Source: Adiantum capillus-veneris
Taxonomy: Eukaryota > Streptophyta > Polypodiopsida > Polypodiales > Pteridaceae
Reading direction: 5' to 3'
DNA length: 64,000 bases
NCBI GenBank assembly: GCA_014529385.2
Contig: CM043968.1
Span: forward strand, 132,566,018 to 132,630,017
Shown piece by piece: positions 1 to 10,859 of the stretch (position 1 is the stretch's first letter; each line of letters opens with the position of its first letter). Under the pieces are notes generated by a model. It had not been told where the DNA came from. It searched no databases and saw only the letters and a program-made list of their open reading frames with translations. Made by a program: the position numbers and the translations under genes.

Positions 1-349
1 TTAAATTTAGGCTCCAGCACCTGTCTAAGCTAGGTTCAATTTATGAAGCATCACCATTTAACCATGCTACGATCTAATGTATCATATCAAGGGGGTATTG
101 ATAAAAGGTCCAAAACTTATTGAGTTCAATCTCTTAAGTAATTAAGTCTTTGTGAGTATTAAATGTTATAGTTTTAGTCTACAGATCCACCATTCAAAAA
201 CTCAAGTAATTTACTATTTACATTCAAACCTTGAATGCTTGAGATAAAAAATACAAACTCAATCAATACTATATAAAGCAAAATCTAACATTAAGAGTAT
301 CAAATCAGTAACAAGAAACACTAACATGCACAAGAAACTCAAAACATAC

Positions 350-1722
350 GTGTCTCCATTTCCAAAAAGTCCTCCATTGACAGAGGATGGTGTTGTTGTT
401 GTTCTTCTTCTCTTTGTGGAGAGCACTCCTCTGTAAAAGGCACAATGTCGCCTGATTGCGAAGTGGATTGTTGAAGTCCAGCCCATTTTTCTATATCTTC
501 ATGAGACTTAGCAAAGTCCAGCAGCATGGTCTCCACGTTTTTTGCCTCCTCCACACTAGCAATTAAGCATATAACTTCTTTTTTTTGTTGTATTCCTTCT
601 TGTGCAACCAAGGAGCCATCACCAAAAACATCAACAAGCTTGCGGTCTTTAAAACAATATGAACGAATGTAGTGCTTGACCAAAGCTCTTTTTTTGGCCT
701 CCAAATATTGCAAATCTGACATATCGTTATCTGCTACTTGAAGAAGAGAACAATCAATTGGCATGGGATGTTCCTCTGATCTTCTTCTCAGGTCTTCAAA
801 TGCATTGCCTTGTCCCAAGAAGGCAATAACTTTGAATTGCTCCTTTACAAGGAGCTGATGGAAAGTGATGCAATGCACCACAACAATGGTAGCCCAGATT
901 ATCTCCCATGGCGTGAAAGGCACATTGCAATTTTGTGAAGTTAGTGAAATCCACAAATGCAAGAAAGAAAAATCCAGGATCTGTTGACCCTCCAGCAATA
1001 GCCAAGATCCCATCCAAAGCATTGTTAAATGTCTCCTCACTCCACTTCAAATTGCCTCCAATGTTTTTTGTCATATCTAAAACACATAAGCCAATAGGAA
1101 CTTTATTATTGAAGTGGCACATCAAGTAGAGATTGCCTTCCATTTGTAGGCTCACCACATAGATTGACCATGGCAAATCTCTAGGCTCAGTTTTCTCCTT
1201 TTGAAGGTGAATTGCCCATTGCATGTATTTTATTGCTCCATCTGGAAAAGCCATTTTCTTTGTTCCACGCGTCAAACTAGATTTGATCCATTCCTTGCAT
1301 AGCATTAAAATTGTTTTATAAACAACATCATTGATGTTATACATTTTGACCACCTCCTCCCAGTCTTTACATAGTGAAGACTCATTCAAATTGTTGAAAC
1401 CTTCAAGAAGTGCATCTTGAATCAATTTGTCTTGCTTCAACTGCTTGATTCAATCATACATGTCAGTTGCATCACCATCCTTTGCACTCTTTGACAGTAA
1501 AATCTTCTCATCTCTAATCTCTTCTTGAATAGTCTTTACCTATGATTTCTCAAGGCCACAAAGGTATCTAAATACAGTTGTTGGGGGTTTCTTATTCTCC
1601 TCTTCTAGCTTTTCAATGATTTCTATCCAGCAATCATAAACTAAATCAGAGTACATGACCATGTGTGCCTGTTTAGCAATCCAACTTGCTGCTGCACTCA
1701 TTCTTGCCAATCTAAGAAAAGC
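350..1722 (-). pseudogene. decayed exon, possible methyltransferase-like protein
   Basis: Reading starts after a good acceptor (CTTTTTAG, at 1723-1724) and runs to a plausible donor (GTATGTT, at 349). The frame is broken by TAG at 1540-1542, TGA at 1450-1452 and a frameshift near 925-935. Without these breaks it would give roughly 450 residues. Visible parts are a helical N-terminal region (WIAKQAHMVMYS), an aromatic-rich middle (PFTPWEIIWATIVVVHC), and a C-terminal stretch with LVDVFGDGSLVAQEGI. That last motif loosely recalls the substrate/AdoMet loops of DNA methylases (DxFxGxGxxxxxA), but this is a weak resemblance and the function is not established. The end is acidic and Gln-rich (EEEQQQHH). 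It may belong to the same transcription unit as the SET and FCP1-like exons upstream on this strand. Confidence 0.45.
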
Positions 1723-2200
1723 CTAAAAAGAAATAGAGAAATAATTAAACTATTGAGAAGACCATATTAGGTAAAGTGGGAAAATCGCAATTCCGAGGTT
1801 GGACAACTTTCAATATATCATGTATAAAATATAGAGATTTTGTCAAAAATTTGAGTTTTCTTAAGGTCTCATTCCACTTTATGCACATACAATACACAAT
1901 GAAAACAACTAAAATATCAAAGTTTCAATCAATTGGATTATTAGGAGAGGAGTATATTGCATCCATTATCGTTGTCTATGTTCTACTGTCCTACCTACAA
2001 CTTATCTCAACATGGAGAGCTTGGTTTCTAGGTCCACCACTTGTCCAAGTTAATGTAAAAGTGACTCAAGGTTCACAACTTGTGAAAGCAAGGATCCATT
2101 GAGGAATACAATCCACTTGGCTATTTTTCCTTAATTTATTGCATGTGACATTTAAGCAAGGTCCACTTCTAATCTATAACTTCTTAATTTGAGGCATGGG
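1723..2200. other. non-coding stretch, intron-like
   Basis: This AT-rich stretch lies directly upstream (minus sense) of the acceptor at 1723. It contains only short spurious reading frames and the first degenerate traces of the minisatellite that dominates the next kilobase. Confidence 0.4.
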
Positions 2201-2229
2201 GCATACATAAAATATGTAGCATATGCTCT

Positions 2230-3740
2230 ATTGCCTCATAGGAAGGTTGGTTTCAAGGTGCACTTATCCATGCTAGCCTATCTTGGAGAAATGATTGAGC
2301 TTGCTTCTCTCCTTGTTTCAATGGAGACTAGCTTGGACAAGTGGTGGACCTTTGCTTCTCTCTATGTTTCAATAGAGTTAGCTTGGACAAGTGGTGATCT
2401 TGGAACAAAACCCCCATGTAAAACATATCATGGGTATTCCAAGTGATTAGAAAGATTATCATTTAAGATATAACCTTATAGGTTGGACAACTAGATCTTG
2501 GCTTGGAGAAATGGTGGACCTTTGATTCTCTCCATGTTTCAATGGAGTCTATCTTGGAGAAATGGTGGAGCTTGCTTCTGTCCATGTTTCAATGGAGCCT
2601 AGCTTGAACAGTTGGTGGACCTTTGCTTCTCTCTATGTTTCAATAGAGTTAGCTTAGACACGTGGTGGATCTTCAAAATAAACCAACTACTATCAATGTT
2701 GCCTAGCTTGGACAAGTGGTGGAGTGTTTCTCTACTCCATGTTTCAATGGATCTTAGCTTGGACAAGTGTTGGACCTTAAAAAAAAAACCCCATGTACAA
2801 CATAGAATGGATTTTCTAGATTTCAATGGAGTCTAGCTTTAACAAATGGTGGAGCTTGTCTTCATCCATGTTTCAATGAAACTAGCTTGGACAAGTGGTG
2901 GACCTTGTAACAAACCTTCCCATGTACAACATATCATTGGTTTTCTAAGTGATGGGAAGGAATACCATTCAAGATATAAACTTATAGCTTGGATAAGTAG
3001 TTGACTTTAAAACCAAATTCATCATAATACAATGAAATATAGGTCAGCCAATTCCTAAATCTTGAGACCAAACCTCCCATGCTATTAGAGATAATATATT
3101 GGATAAGTGGTGGACCTTCTATTATTTTCCCATGCCTAGTTTAGACAACCGGTACACTTCGTAGCTATAAAGGTTGGACGAGTTGTGGAGACTTGTTTCT
3201 ATCCATGTTTTAATGGATCCTAGCTTGGACAAGTGGTGGACCTTGGAAAAAATCTTCCATGTACAACATATATGAGGTTTTCCATGTTTTAATGGAACCT
3301 ATCTTGGACAAATGGTGAAGCTTGCTTCTCTCCATGTTGATTTTGGAACTACCTTAGACAAGTGGTGGAGCTTTTCTTTTCTACTCTTCATAATACAATG
3401 AAGTATATGTTGGTTACATGGTGAATCTGAAGGCCAAACCTCCCATTTTACTAGAGATGATAGGTTGGACAAGTGGATCAACCTTCTATCATTTCTCCAT
3501 GACTATATTGGACAATTAGTAGACATAACATCTCTCTATGTTGTCTAGAGATGAGCTTGGACAAGTGATGGACCCTGCTTCTCTCTTCCCTTGGTTTACT
3601 AGTTTGAAGACTCAGTATATATACCTTCTTAGATCTAGATTGAACAAGTGGTGGACCTTGCATCCACAATCTTAATTCAGTACAAAAAAGTATATGAAAA
3701 AATAACATAGGAATCTTGGTTTGAAGGTCAAGCAATTAGG
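2230..3740. repeat. diverged minisatellite array, block 1 (forward orientation)
   Basis: Dozens of diverged copies of TTGGACAAGTGGTGGACCTT are linked by phrases such as TCTCCATGTTTCAATGGAG, giving basic units of about 40-60 bp. The copies keep one orientation across the block (examples near 2330, 2390, 2880, 3220, 3350, 3550 and 3640). Open frames here only translate the repeat (LDKWW.. peptides), so I do not call them genes. The block sits between two minus-strand exon-like pieces and is probably intronic or intergenic. Confidence 0.85.
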
Positions 3741-4425
3741 TTCCAAATGCACATAATAATATATTTTCCACCCATATTAAAAGAAATTTAAATATGTTAT
3801 TACCAAAATGACAAAGGTAACGTCCAAGAATTATATCTTTCCATCTTGTCAGATCTAAATCTTCATCAAGGCGACATGCATGTATACATCAACTTTCAAG
3901 CCATTCAACAATACATGCACTTAGATTCCATAGTTTTGTTTTCAAAGTCTTTTAGGTTCTAAAACTCTTTCACATAAAGTATGTAATGACAAAATTCTTG
4001 AAGCAAACATTTGTGCCCAAGAAAAAGATCCCTCTCACATATTTAAAGTCCATGAATTCTCTGATCCACACTTACAAGTTTTATTTTGACATCAAACATC
4101 GATTCTTTCATAGTTCCAAATGAATGCAACCTCAATATGAATTGACAAAAAATAAATTTCTTTGACTATATGACCCAACATAGGCCCCAATCAAATAAAA
4201 AATGAGTCCCCAAAAATTTGGGTGCACTCTAGCAATACATCAGAGTCCCCTTACAATAGGATGCACTCCAATAGTACATTGAAGTCCCCTTAGAGTAGGG
4301 TGCACTCCATTCAAGTGTTCATAAAATAAACACACCTTTTTAAAAAAAAAAAAGACTATATCAAATTATACAAATGTTGAAAGATACACACTAGAATAAA
4401 AAAAGCATCTTATAGCCATATTTAT
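3741..4425. other. non-coding stretch with small duplicated phrase
   Basis: No supportable gene. Around 4205-4315 the phrase on the pattern AGTCCCC...GGGTGCACTCC is repeated three times within about 100 bp, a small local duplication. The rest is AT-rich sequence downstream of the FCP1-like exon that ends at 4426. Confidence 0.4.
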
Positions 4426-5201
4426 TCAATGCTTTCGTGTTGACAAGTACACACCAAGGACATAATTTGTCTCAGAATCACTATACTGATTTACAATTGT
4501 GTTGTATGTATAGACTCTCTTATCTCTTGCATACAACCATCCTACCAACCATGGAATTATGGTTCTCTGCAAGAAGTTTTGAAGTTGCTCGGAAGTTTGC
4601 CTCCACATCTTTGGAAATATAAGATATGTCCCTGGCATGTTCCACATCACCCTATATGGAGTGTCATCAAAAATTAAGGTATTGTTTGCTTCCAAATCCT
4701 CAAATATCTTCCAAATATCACTCAGAGTTTTGTGATAAACCGTTGTAAATCCTAACATGATATTTGGATTTTGGCAAATTTTGTTACTCATAAACACCTT
4801 GAACTTGGTATACTGCTCAGGAAAACATTTTTGTGTGATGCGTTGCACCCTTGTTAAGTTATAGCAACTCCATATCCATAGCTCAAAGTATTCAGCACAA
4901 AAATCCAAAAAACTTTGTGCGTCTGGTCGCACCACATGATAAACTTCATCCTTGTCCTCCACAAGTCGCATGTGTTGAGCCCAAGATGGCATAGAATCTC
5001 CATGTTTCATTTAAACTGTCTTGAGAAGTAACCCCTCTAGATCCAAGATAAGTACTCTTTTGATGTCCTTGAAAGCAAGTGGTAGGTGATAAGGAGGTGA
5101 TTCATTCCTTGGACAAGGTCTTGGAGGAGGTTGGATGGGTAATTCAATAGTTTTCTTCAATTTATGCCAGCATATAGCCAATCCATTTTTCTGTAATGGT
5201 T
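4426..5201 (-). pseudogene. FCP1/NIF-like HAD phosphatase exon with internal stop
   Basis: The block opens after the acceptor AATTTCAG (5202-5203). The first part ends in VLILDLEGLLLKTV, then meets an in-frame TAA at 5011-5013, and continues in the same frame for 194 residues to a stop at 4426. The order matches the FCP1 homology (NLI-interacting factor) HAD fold: motif I DLEGLL, then RPDAQSFLDFCAEYFELWIWS (motif II region), then LIFDDTPYR (motif IV). The usual motif I is DxDxT/V. Here the second Asp is Glu, so catalysis would be doubtful even without the stop. It is a paralogue of the better-preserved block at 8401-9599. Confidence is high for the family and moderate for the exon borders. 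Confidence 0.65.
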
Positions 5202-5480
5202 CTGAAATTAAAGAACAAGATCACTTAATGCAAACACAACAATAGACATGAGTTTTACATTGTCTACCCTAAGGTTTTATTAGATACCAAAATCCATCTA
5301 TGATCTACTCATTAATAGAAAGAAAGTCAAATTAAAATCCTGACTCTTTTTTATACTACACTCTCTCTTAGTCTCAATATCATGGAGTTCAAGTAGACTT
5401 AAGTCAACTAATAACTACTACTTGTTGTTAAAGGTATGCTTGAAGTGTATAAGGCTTAACCAATGCTCTAGTGTAGAATG
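5202..5480. other. non-coding, no feature seen
   Basis: AT-rich sequence between an exon-like block and the next minisatellite array. I see no gene, RNA or element in it. Confidence 0.4.
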
Positions 5481-7480
5481 GGTATTTAGGTCTCAAGGTC
5501 TACCACTTATCCAAGCAAAGATCCATTTAGATATGGAAACCCAATTTTTTTTAATATAATGATACAGAGTGGACAAGTGGTGAATCCTGAGACCAAGCCA
5601 CTCATGCTACTAGGGATAATAGGTTGGAAAAGTGGTGTACCTTGAATGTAAACCCCCCATGTACAAAAAATTATGGGTATTGGGTATTTCAATGGAGCCT
5701 AGCAACTTGGAGACATGGTGGAGCTTATTTCTCTCCATGTTTCAATGGAGCCTATCTAGGAGAAACAGTGGAGGTTCCTTCTCTCCATGTTTCAATGAGC
5801 CTAGCTTGGACAAGTGGTGGACCTTTCTTTCTCTATATGTTTTAATAGAGTTAGCTTGGACAAGTGGTGGACCTTGGAATGAAACCCCCATGTAAAATAT
5901 ATCATGGGCATTTCAAGTGGTGAGAAAGGATACTATTTAAAATATAACCTTATAGGCTGGACAAGTGGTGGACTTTAACACATATTTCTTCTTAATATAA
6001 TGGCATAGAGTGTAAAAGTGGCGAATCTTGAGACCAAACCACTCTTGCTATTAGGGATAATAGGTTGGACAAGTGGTGGACCTTGAATGTAAGCCCCTCA
6101 TGTACAAAATTATGGGTTTAGGGTATTTCAATGGAGCCTAGCTTGGAGACATGGTGGAGATTGCTTCTCTCAATGTTTCAATGGAACCTATCTTGGAGAA
6201 ATGGTGGATCATCCTTCTGTCCATGTTTCAATGGAGCCTATCTTGGACAAGTGGTGGACCTTTGCTTATCTCTATGTTTTAATGGAGTTAGCTTGGACAA
6301 GTGGTGGGTCTTGGAACAAAACCGCTTTGTAAAACATAGCATGGACAGTACAAGTGATGAGGAAAAATATCATTCAAGATATAACCTTATAGGTTGGAAA
6401 AGTGGTGATGGACCTTGACAAGTGGTGAAGGATACCATTTAAGATATACCCTTATAGGTTGTACAAGTGGTGGACCTTAACACCCAGTTATTCTTAATAT
6501 AATGACATAGAGTGGATAAGTGGTGAATCTTAAGACCAAATCACTCATGCTACTAGGTATAATACGTTAGATAAGTGGTAGACCTTGAATGTAAACACCC
6601 CATGTACAAAATATCATGGTTTTAGGGTGTTTCAATGGAGCCTAGAATCTCGGAGACATGGTAGATCTTGATTCTTTCCATGTTTGAATGGCACCTATCT
6701 TGGAAAAATGATGGAGGTTACTTCTCTCCATACTTCAACGGAGCCTAGCTTTGACAAGTGATGAACCTTTGCTTCTCTCTATGTTTGAATAGAGTTAGCT
6801 TGGACAAGTGGTGGACCTTTGCTTCTCTCTATGTTTGAATAGAGTTAGCTTGGACAAGTGGTGGACCTTGGAATGAAACCCCCGTGTAAAACATATCCTG
6901 GGCATTTCAAGTGGTGAGAAAGGATACCATTTAAGATATAACCTTATAGGTTGGACAAGTGGTGGACCTTAATACATAGTTTCTCTTAATATAATGACAT
7001 AGAGTGTACAAGTGGTGTATCTTGAGACCAAACCACTCGTGCTACTAGGGATCCTAGCTTGGACCAGTGGTGGACCTTGGAAAAAATTCCCCCTGTATAA
7101 CATAGATGAGTTTTTTCATGTTTTAATGGAAGAGAGATTCGACAAATGGTGGAGCTTGCTTATCTCCATGTGGATTTTAGAACTAGCTTGGACAAGTGGT
7201 GGAGCTTTGCTTTTTTACTCTTCATAATACAATGATGTATAGGTTGGTTACATGGTGAATCTTAAGGCCAAACCTCCCATTTTACGAGAGATGATAGGTT
7301 GGACAAGTGGTCAAACTTCTATCATTTCTCCATGCCTATAATTAGACAATTAGTAGAACTAGCATCTTTCTATGTTGTCTAGAGCTGAGCTTGGACAAGT
7401 AGTGGACCTTGCTACTCTCTTCCCTTGGATTATTAGTTTGAAGACTCATTATATATACTTGCTTAGATCTATATAATTAC
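5480..7480. repeat. minisatellite array, block 2, with higher-order units
   Basis: Same forward-oriented TTGGACAAGTGGTGGACCTT repeat as at 2.2-3.7 kb. A higher-order period is visible. The phrase around AGGGATAATAGGTTGGA followed by CTTGAATGTAA recurs near 5611, 6053 and 6553, and a variant sits near 7047, so the larger unit is about 440-500 bp. Each unit contains CAATGGAGCC, a basic-repeat run, ATATCATGGG and a track of AAGATATAACCTTATAGG. This is typical tandem amplification followed by divergence. Confidence 0.88.
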
Positions 7481-8400
7481 TCATTAGTTAGGTTACAAGT
7501 GGGTATGTAATTTGCTAGCCTCAAGGGACTTTGAATATTGAATAGTAAGAAAGTCAAGTGCTGGTTTGAAGATCTTTTGCTTATCTAAACTAGACTCTAA
7601 CTCAATAATAAGTTTCATAAGTTCCACGAATTGTCCTATCTAGGCTCCAAAAGAGTCTTAATTGGTTTGTGCTAGATTCTAACTTCCTTGATGGGGTAGA
7701 ATCCTAGAAAAATGAGGCACTATAAGTTTTACCTTACCTCAAATGGATTTCTCACTTAAACTCGACTGCAATTTGGCTATCTAGTCTTTGTCTCGATGGA
7801 GTTTAACACTAGATACATAGTGGTGATATTTAAGCTTCATGTCTCTTCACTTGATCGAGATATGAGACCATACTTTCAAGGTCACCACTTGTCTTACCTA
7901 AAGACCAATGTGAGACATGGGAGCAAGAAAGCCATCCGATATTGGTTTAAGGACTATTACATAGGCAATCAATAACTTAAGTAAAGCAAAAAGACTTGGA
8001 TCTTTCACAATTAATAACTTAAGTAAAGCCAAAAAGACTTGGATCTTTGACAGTTTTTTTCAAACTAAAAAAGCTCAATCTCATGCTAACAAAACTATAA
8101 ATCACAATTGAAAGGTTTGAACAAGAAAAAGATCAACAATCTAAATAAGAAGGATACTTTTCATTTCATTTGATGATTACAAACTAAAATAAAGTCTCTC
8201 AAGAAATTGATAAACAAAAAATGTAGGTGACTGCTTCATTATTTTGAGCAAAAATATCAAAATCTCTATTGATTGAGCTCCATCTAGTAGTATCCTTTGT
8301 AAGATCCTGCAAGAAGGAATAAAAAGAAAGATTTTTTAGATACCATGCACATGAGTGTTCAAGCATGTGTATCAAGAATATATGACATGTCACTAGTACC
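7481..8400. other. non-coding region between array and FCP1-like exon
   Basis: Two near-identical copies of TTAATAACTTAAGTAAAGC with AAAAAGACTTGGATCTTT occur at about 7966-8005 and 8012-8047, a small tandem duplication. Otherwise AT-rich. The minus-strand reading frame inside it shows no recognisable domain. Confidence 0.4.
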
Positions 8401-9599
8401 TTAGGGTTGCTTTCTATCCAGCCTTAGAAGATTGTTCTCAGCTTTCACCTTATTTATATAAGCCTTTGCTGTGGTTGCCTTCACAACTCCTTTTGTGTTA
8501 CAACCCAATTGCCTAGCTAAAGTGGTTAATTGTGATGCCTGCATGCTTTCAATGGGTGTACACTCCTTTGCTAAGATCTCTTGTATTTGGGATCTTCTCA
8601 TTTCATTGCGGTGGCTTGTGTCACTTGCATTTTCAATGATAGCTTCGTCCCTGTCACCTTTTGCAGGTGGTATTCTTCTTGTAAAGAACACCTTAGCTGA
8701 CCAAACATCATTTTTCTGCTTCCAATACTCCATGATTTGTTTGTATTCACTATCATTTGTCACTATAGGTTGTCCATAACGATTAGAAGAAATTAAATCA
8801 CGCATATCCCTTCTCTCATGAAGCTGAATCAAGTATGGCAGTAGCTCCTCCAAGAGCATACTCTCAACCATCTTCTCAGCATCAAATTGTGGTGGAAAAA
8901 TGCAATTGTTTGCTGGTGAAATACATCCCTTGTAAGGAGAGTCATCAATAAGCACTGTTCTTTGTGGATCACATTCAAATTCCATGGCAATTTTGGCTAG
9001 AGGCTTGAACATTGCCTCAACGTTTGGATTGTCGGGTCTAAATTTTTTTTGAGTTTGAACGGAGTAGCAAACATCTTGCGACCAAATTGCAAAGAAAGGC
9101 AATGTATCCTCAGCTAAGTTGTTTAGTGCTGCAAGGATTTGATACACATTATTCCTAGTAGCTGTCGACCAAATTGCAACATTAAACCTTTGTAAAATAG
9201 TCTTCAAGAATTGGATGCAACCTGGCCTGAGTATAATATATCTTTTTGAATCCATTTGCACTGAGTTGTGGTGTGAGGATGGATGAGGGGAACGTTTCAA
9301 CAATAGACCATTTAAATCCAATATAATTGTAAGCATGGATTTCTCAACATCTACGCTACATGACGTAGTACCAATTGGCAATAGCTCGTGAGTGGACTTT
9401 TCAGTCTCTTTTGATGTATGTTGCATTTTTGAAGCATCGATTTCTTGGTTCTCATTATTGGAAGCTTTCTCAAGTTGCACAACACTAGACTCTAGTATAG
9501 AAATATCATCCATCTTGGGCACTTTAGAAACCATAGAATCTATGGATTCTATAGTTGTTGACTGAACCATAGGAACATTATCCATCCCAGTTTGTGAAT
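8401..9599 (-). CDS. FCP1/NIF-like HAD-family protein (terminal exon, likely catalytically altered)
   Basis: A continuous frame of about 400 codons runs from an acceptor (TTTTCTTAG at 9600-9601) to TAA at 8401-8403, so this is probably a terminal exon. After an acidic, low-complexity N-terminal third, the FCP1 homology domain shows motif I as LTIILDLNGLLL, motif II as VAIWSTATRNNV and motif IV as TVLIDDSPYKG. This HAD fold normally dephosphorylates phosphoserines, for example on the RNA polymerase II CTD. Here the second motif I Asp is Asn (DLNG), so the protein may bind rather than hydrolyse. The last 60 residues are basic and helical. Minisatellite DNA lies downstream, and a SET exon lies about 0.6 kb upstream on the same strand. 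Whether it is spliced to that exon cannot be decided from sequence. Confidence 0.65.
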
Positions 9600-10241
9600 C
9601 TAAGAAAACACACACACAAATGGTATCTCAAAACCACTAGAATTTTATTCACCATATTTATATGTAGAACTCCTAGTAAGAAATTTATTTAAGGTAAAGT
9701 CGTTGTTAGAATCCTTGCAACCATTTTCAGCATTCGTACACCAAACACCACTTGTCTAAAATACAATCTACTAACTCAACATTTTCCATCCTACACTTTA
9801 TTAAAGATGAGTACTTAAAGTGAAAACTAAAAGCCACCCTTGTTGAGGAAATATGGATACAAGGTCCACCAAATGTCCAACCTAGACTACAAGAAAATAA
9901 TTAGAGATTTGGCTTAGATTTGGATTCAAAGGCCACCACTTATTCAAGTAAGATAACTCCACTTGTTTAAGACAGTAATGTTTGAAGCCCCACCACTTGT
10001 CCAACGTAGACATTGATTAAATTTTGGTAAGATTTATCACAAATCTAGAGTAGAATCAAGATTCTATGGCCAAGGTAGTCAAATATGTTAGACAACAAAC
10101 AAAGCATAAGAGCACTCTAGATTCTCCTTGAGCATAAACTAAACAATAATCAAATGTTATATTCACTTGAGATTTCATCCATGAAAAATGAAAATGATGC
10201 ATGTACTTGAGATTTCCATCCATGTACAATACTTTACAATG
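9600..10241. other. intervening sequence with reverse-oriented minisatellite traces
   Basis: Phrases such as GGTCCACC and CCACCACTTGTCCAA appear around 9860, 9930 and 9985. These are the reverse complement of the array at 2-7 kb. No coding potential is seen. Confidence 0.5.
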
Positions 10242-10798
10242 TCAAGTAAAGTTATAGTCAGCAAACAACTCTTCTCCTGCTTCAACTTGACAAATAGTCT
10301 CAATGCATACATGGCCATATTCTTTTGACTTGATGTGTGAAGAGGTGCATTTATGCCAAGGTGGCAAATTTGGATCAAATGTATAGCGTACGTTGGGACA
10401 GAAATTTGTACTGTGAGAACTATTTATATAGCCCGACACGTTTCCTTCTTCTACACAACCAATAATGTATGATTGATCTTCCTCTTCTTCTATGTTTGGA
10501 TCCTCTAGAAGAGAATATTTATAAGCTCTTGGAAATATTTTGCATATCTTTTTCCAGTCTTGAAATCTATACTTATGCCCTCCATAGTTTAGAATAGTCA
10601 AACCACTTTCCACGGTAGTATGCACAAATAGCCCATAACCAGCTCCTTCAATACATGAAAGTCGCACTTCAAAATCCACACCGTTAATATTGAAAATTAC
10701 ATCTTTGGGAATAGGAAAATTTGGTGTCCCAAAAGGATCTTCATGCCAATCATAGTGTGAAATACATCTAGTTTTTATATCACTTAACTCCTTTGTGT
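10242..10798 (-). CDS. SET-domain protein, C-terminal exon
   Basis: The exon opens at a strong acceptor (TTCTTTTTGCAG, AG at 10799-10800) and reads open for about 185 codons to TGA at 10242-10244. The C-terminal SET (protein lysine methyltransferase) signature is visible in order. First comes GAGYGLF, the AdoMet-binding start. Next is a central SGYINSSHSTNFCPNVRYTF, at the place of the NHS.xPN motif but with NSSHSTNFCPN instead of the usual NHSC. Last is GEELFADYNF, the ELxxDY end motif with the catalytic Tyr. An in-frame GTG at 10677-10679 is not a start; the exon is internal or 3'-terminal. The upstream exons were not found in the window. The next block downstream on the strand is the FCP1-like exon. 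Confidence 0.65.
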
Positions 10799-10859
10799 CT
10801 GCAAAAAGAAGAAAATATTATGCATAAAATAATGACAATATCAAAGAAAGATATCATTA

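Noticed and set aside
2189-2836. Several 60-108 codon frames in the minisatellite arrays
   Set aside because: They translate the same repeat in either orientation and carry no conserved domain.
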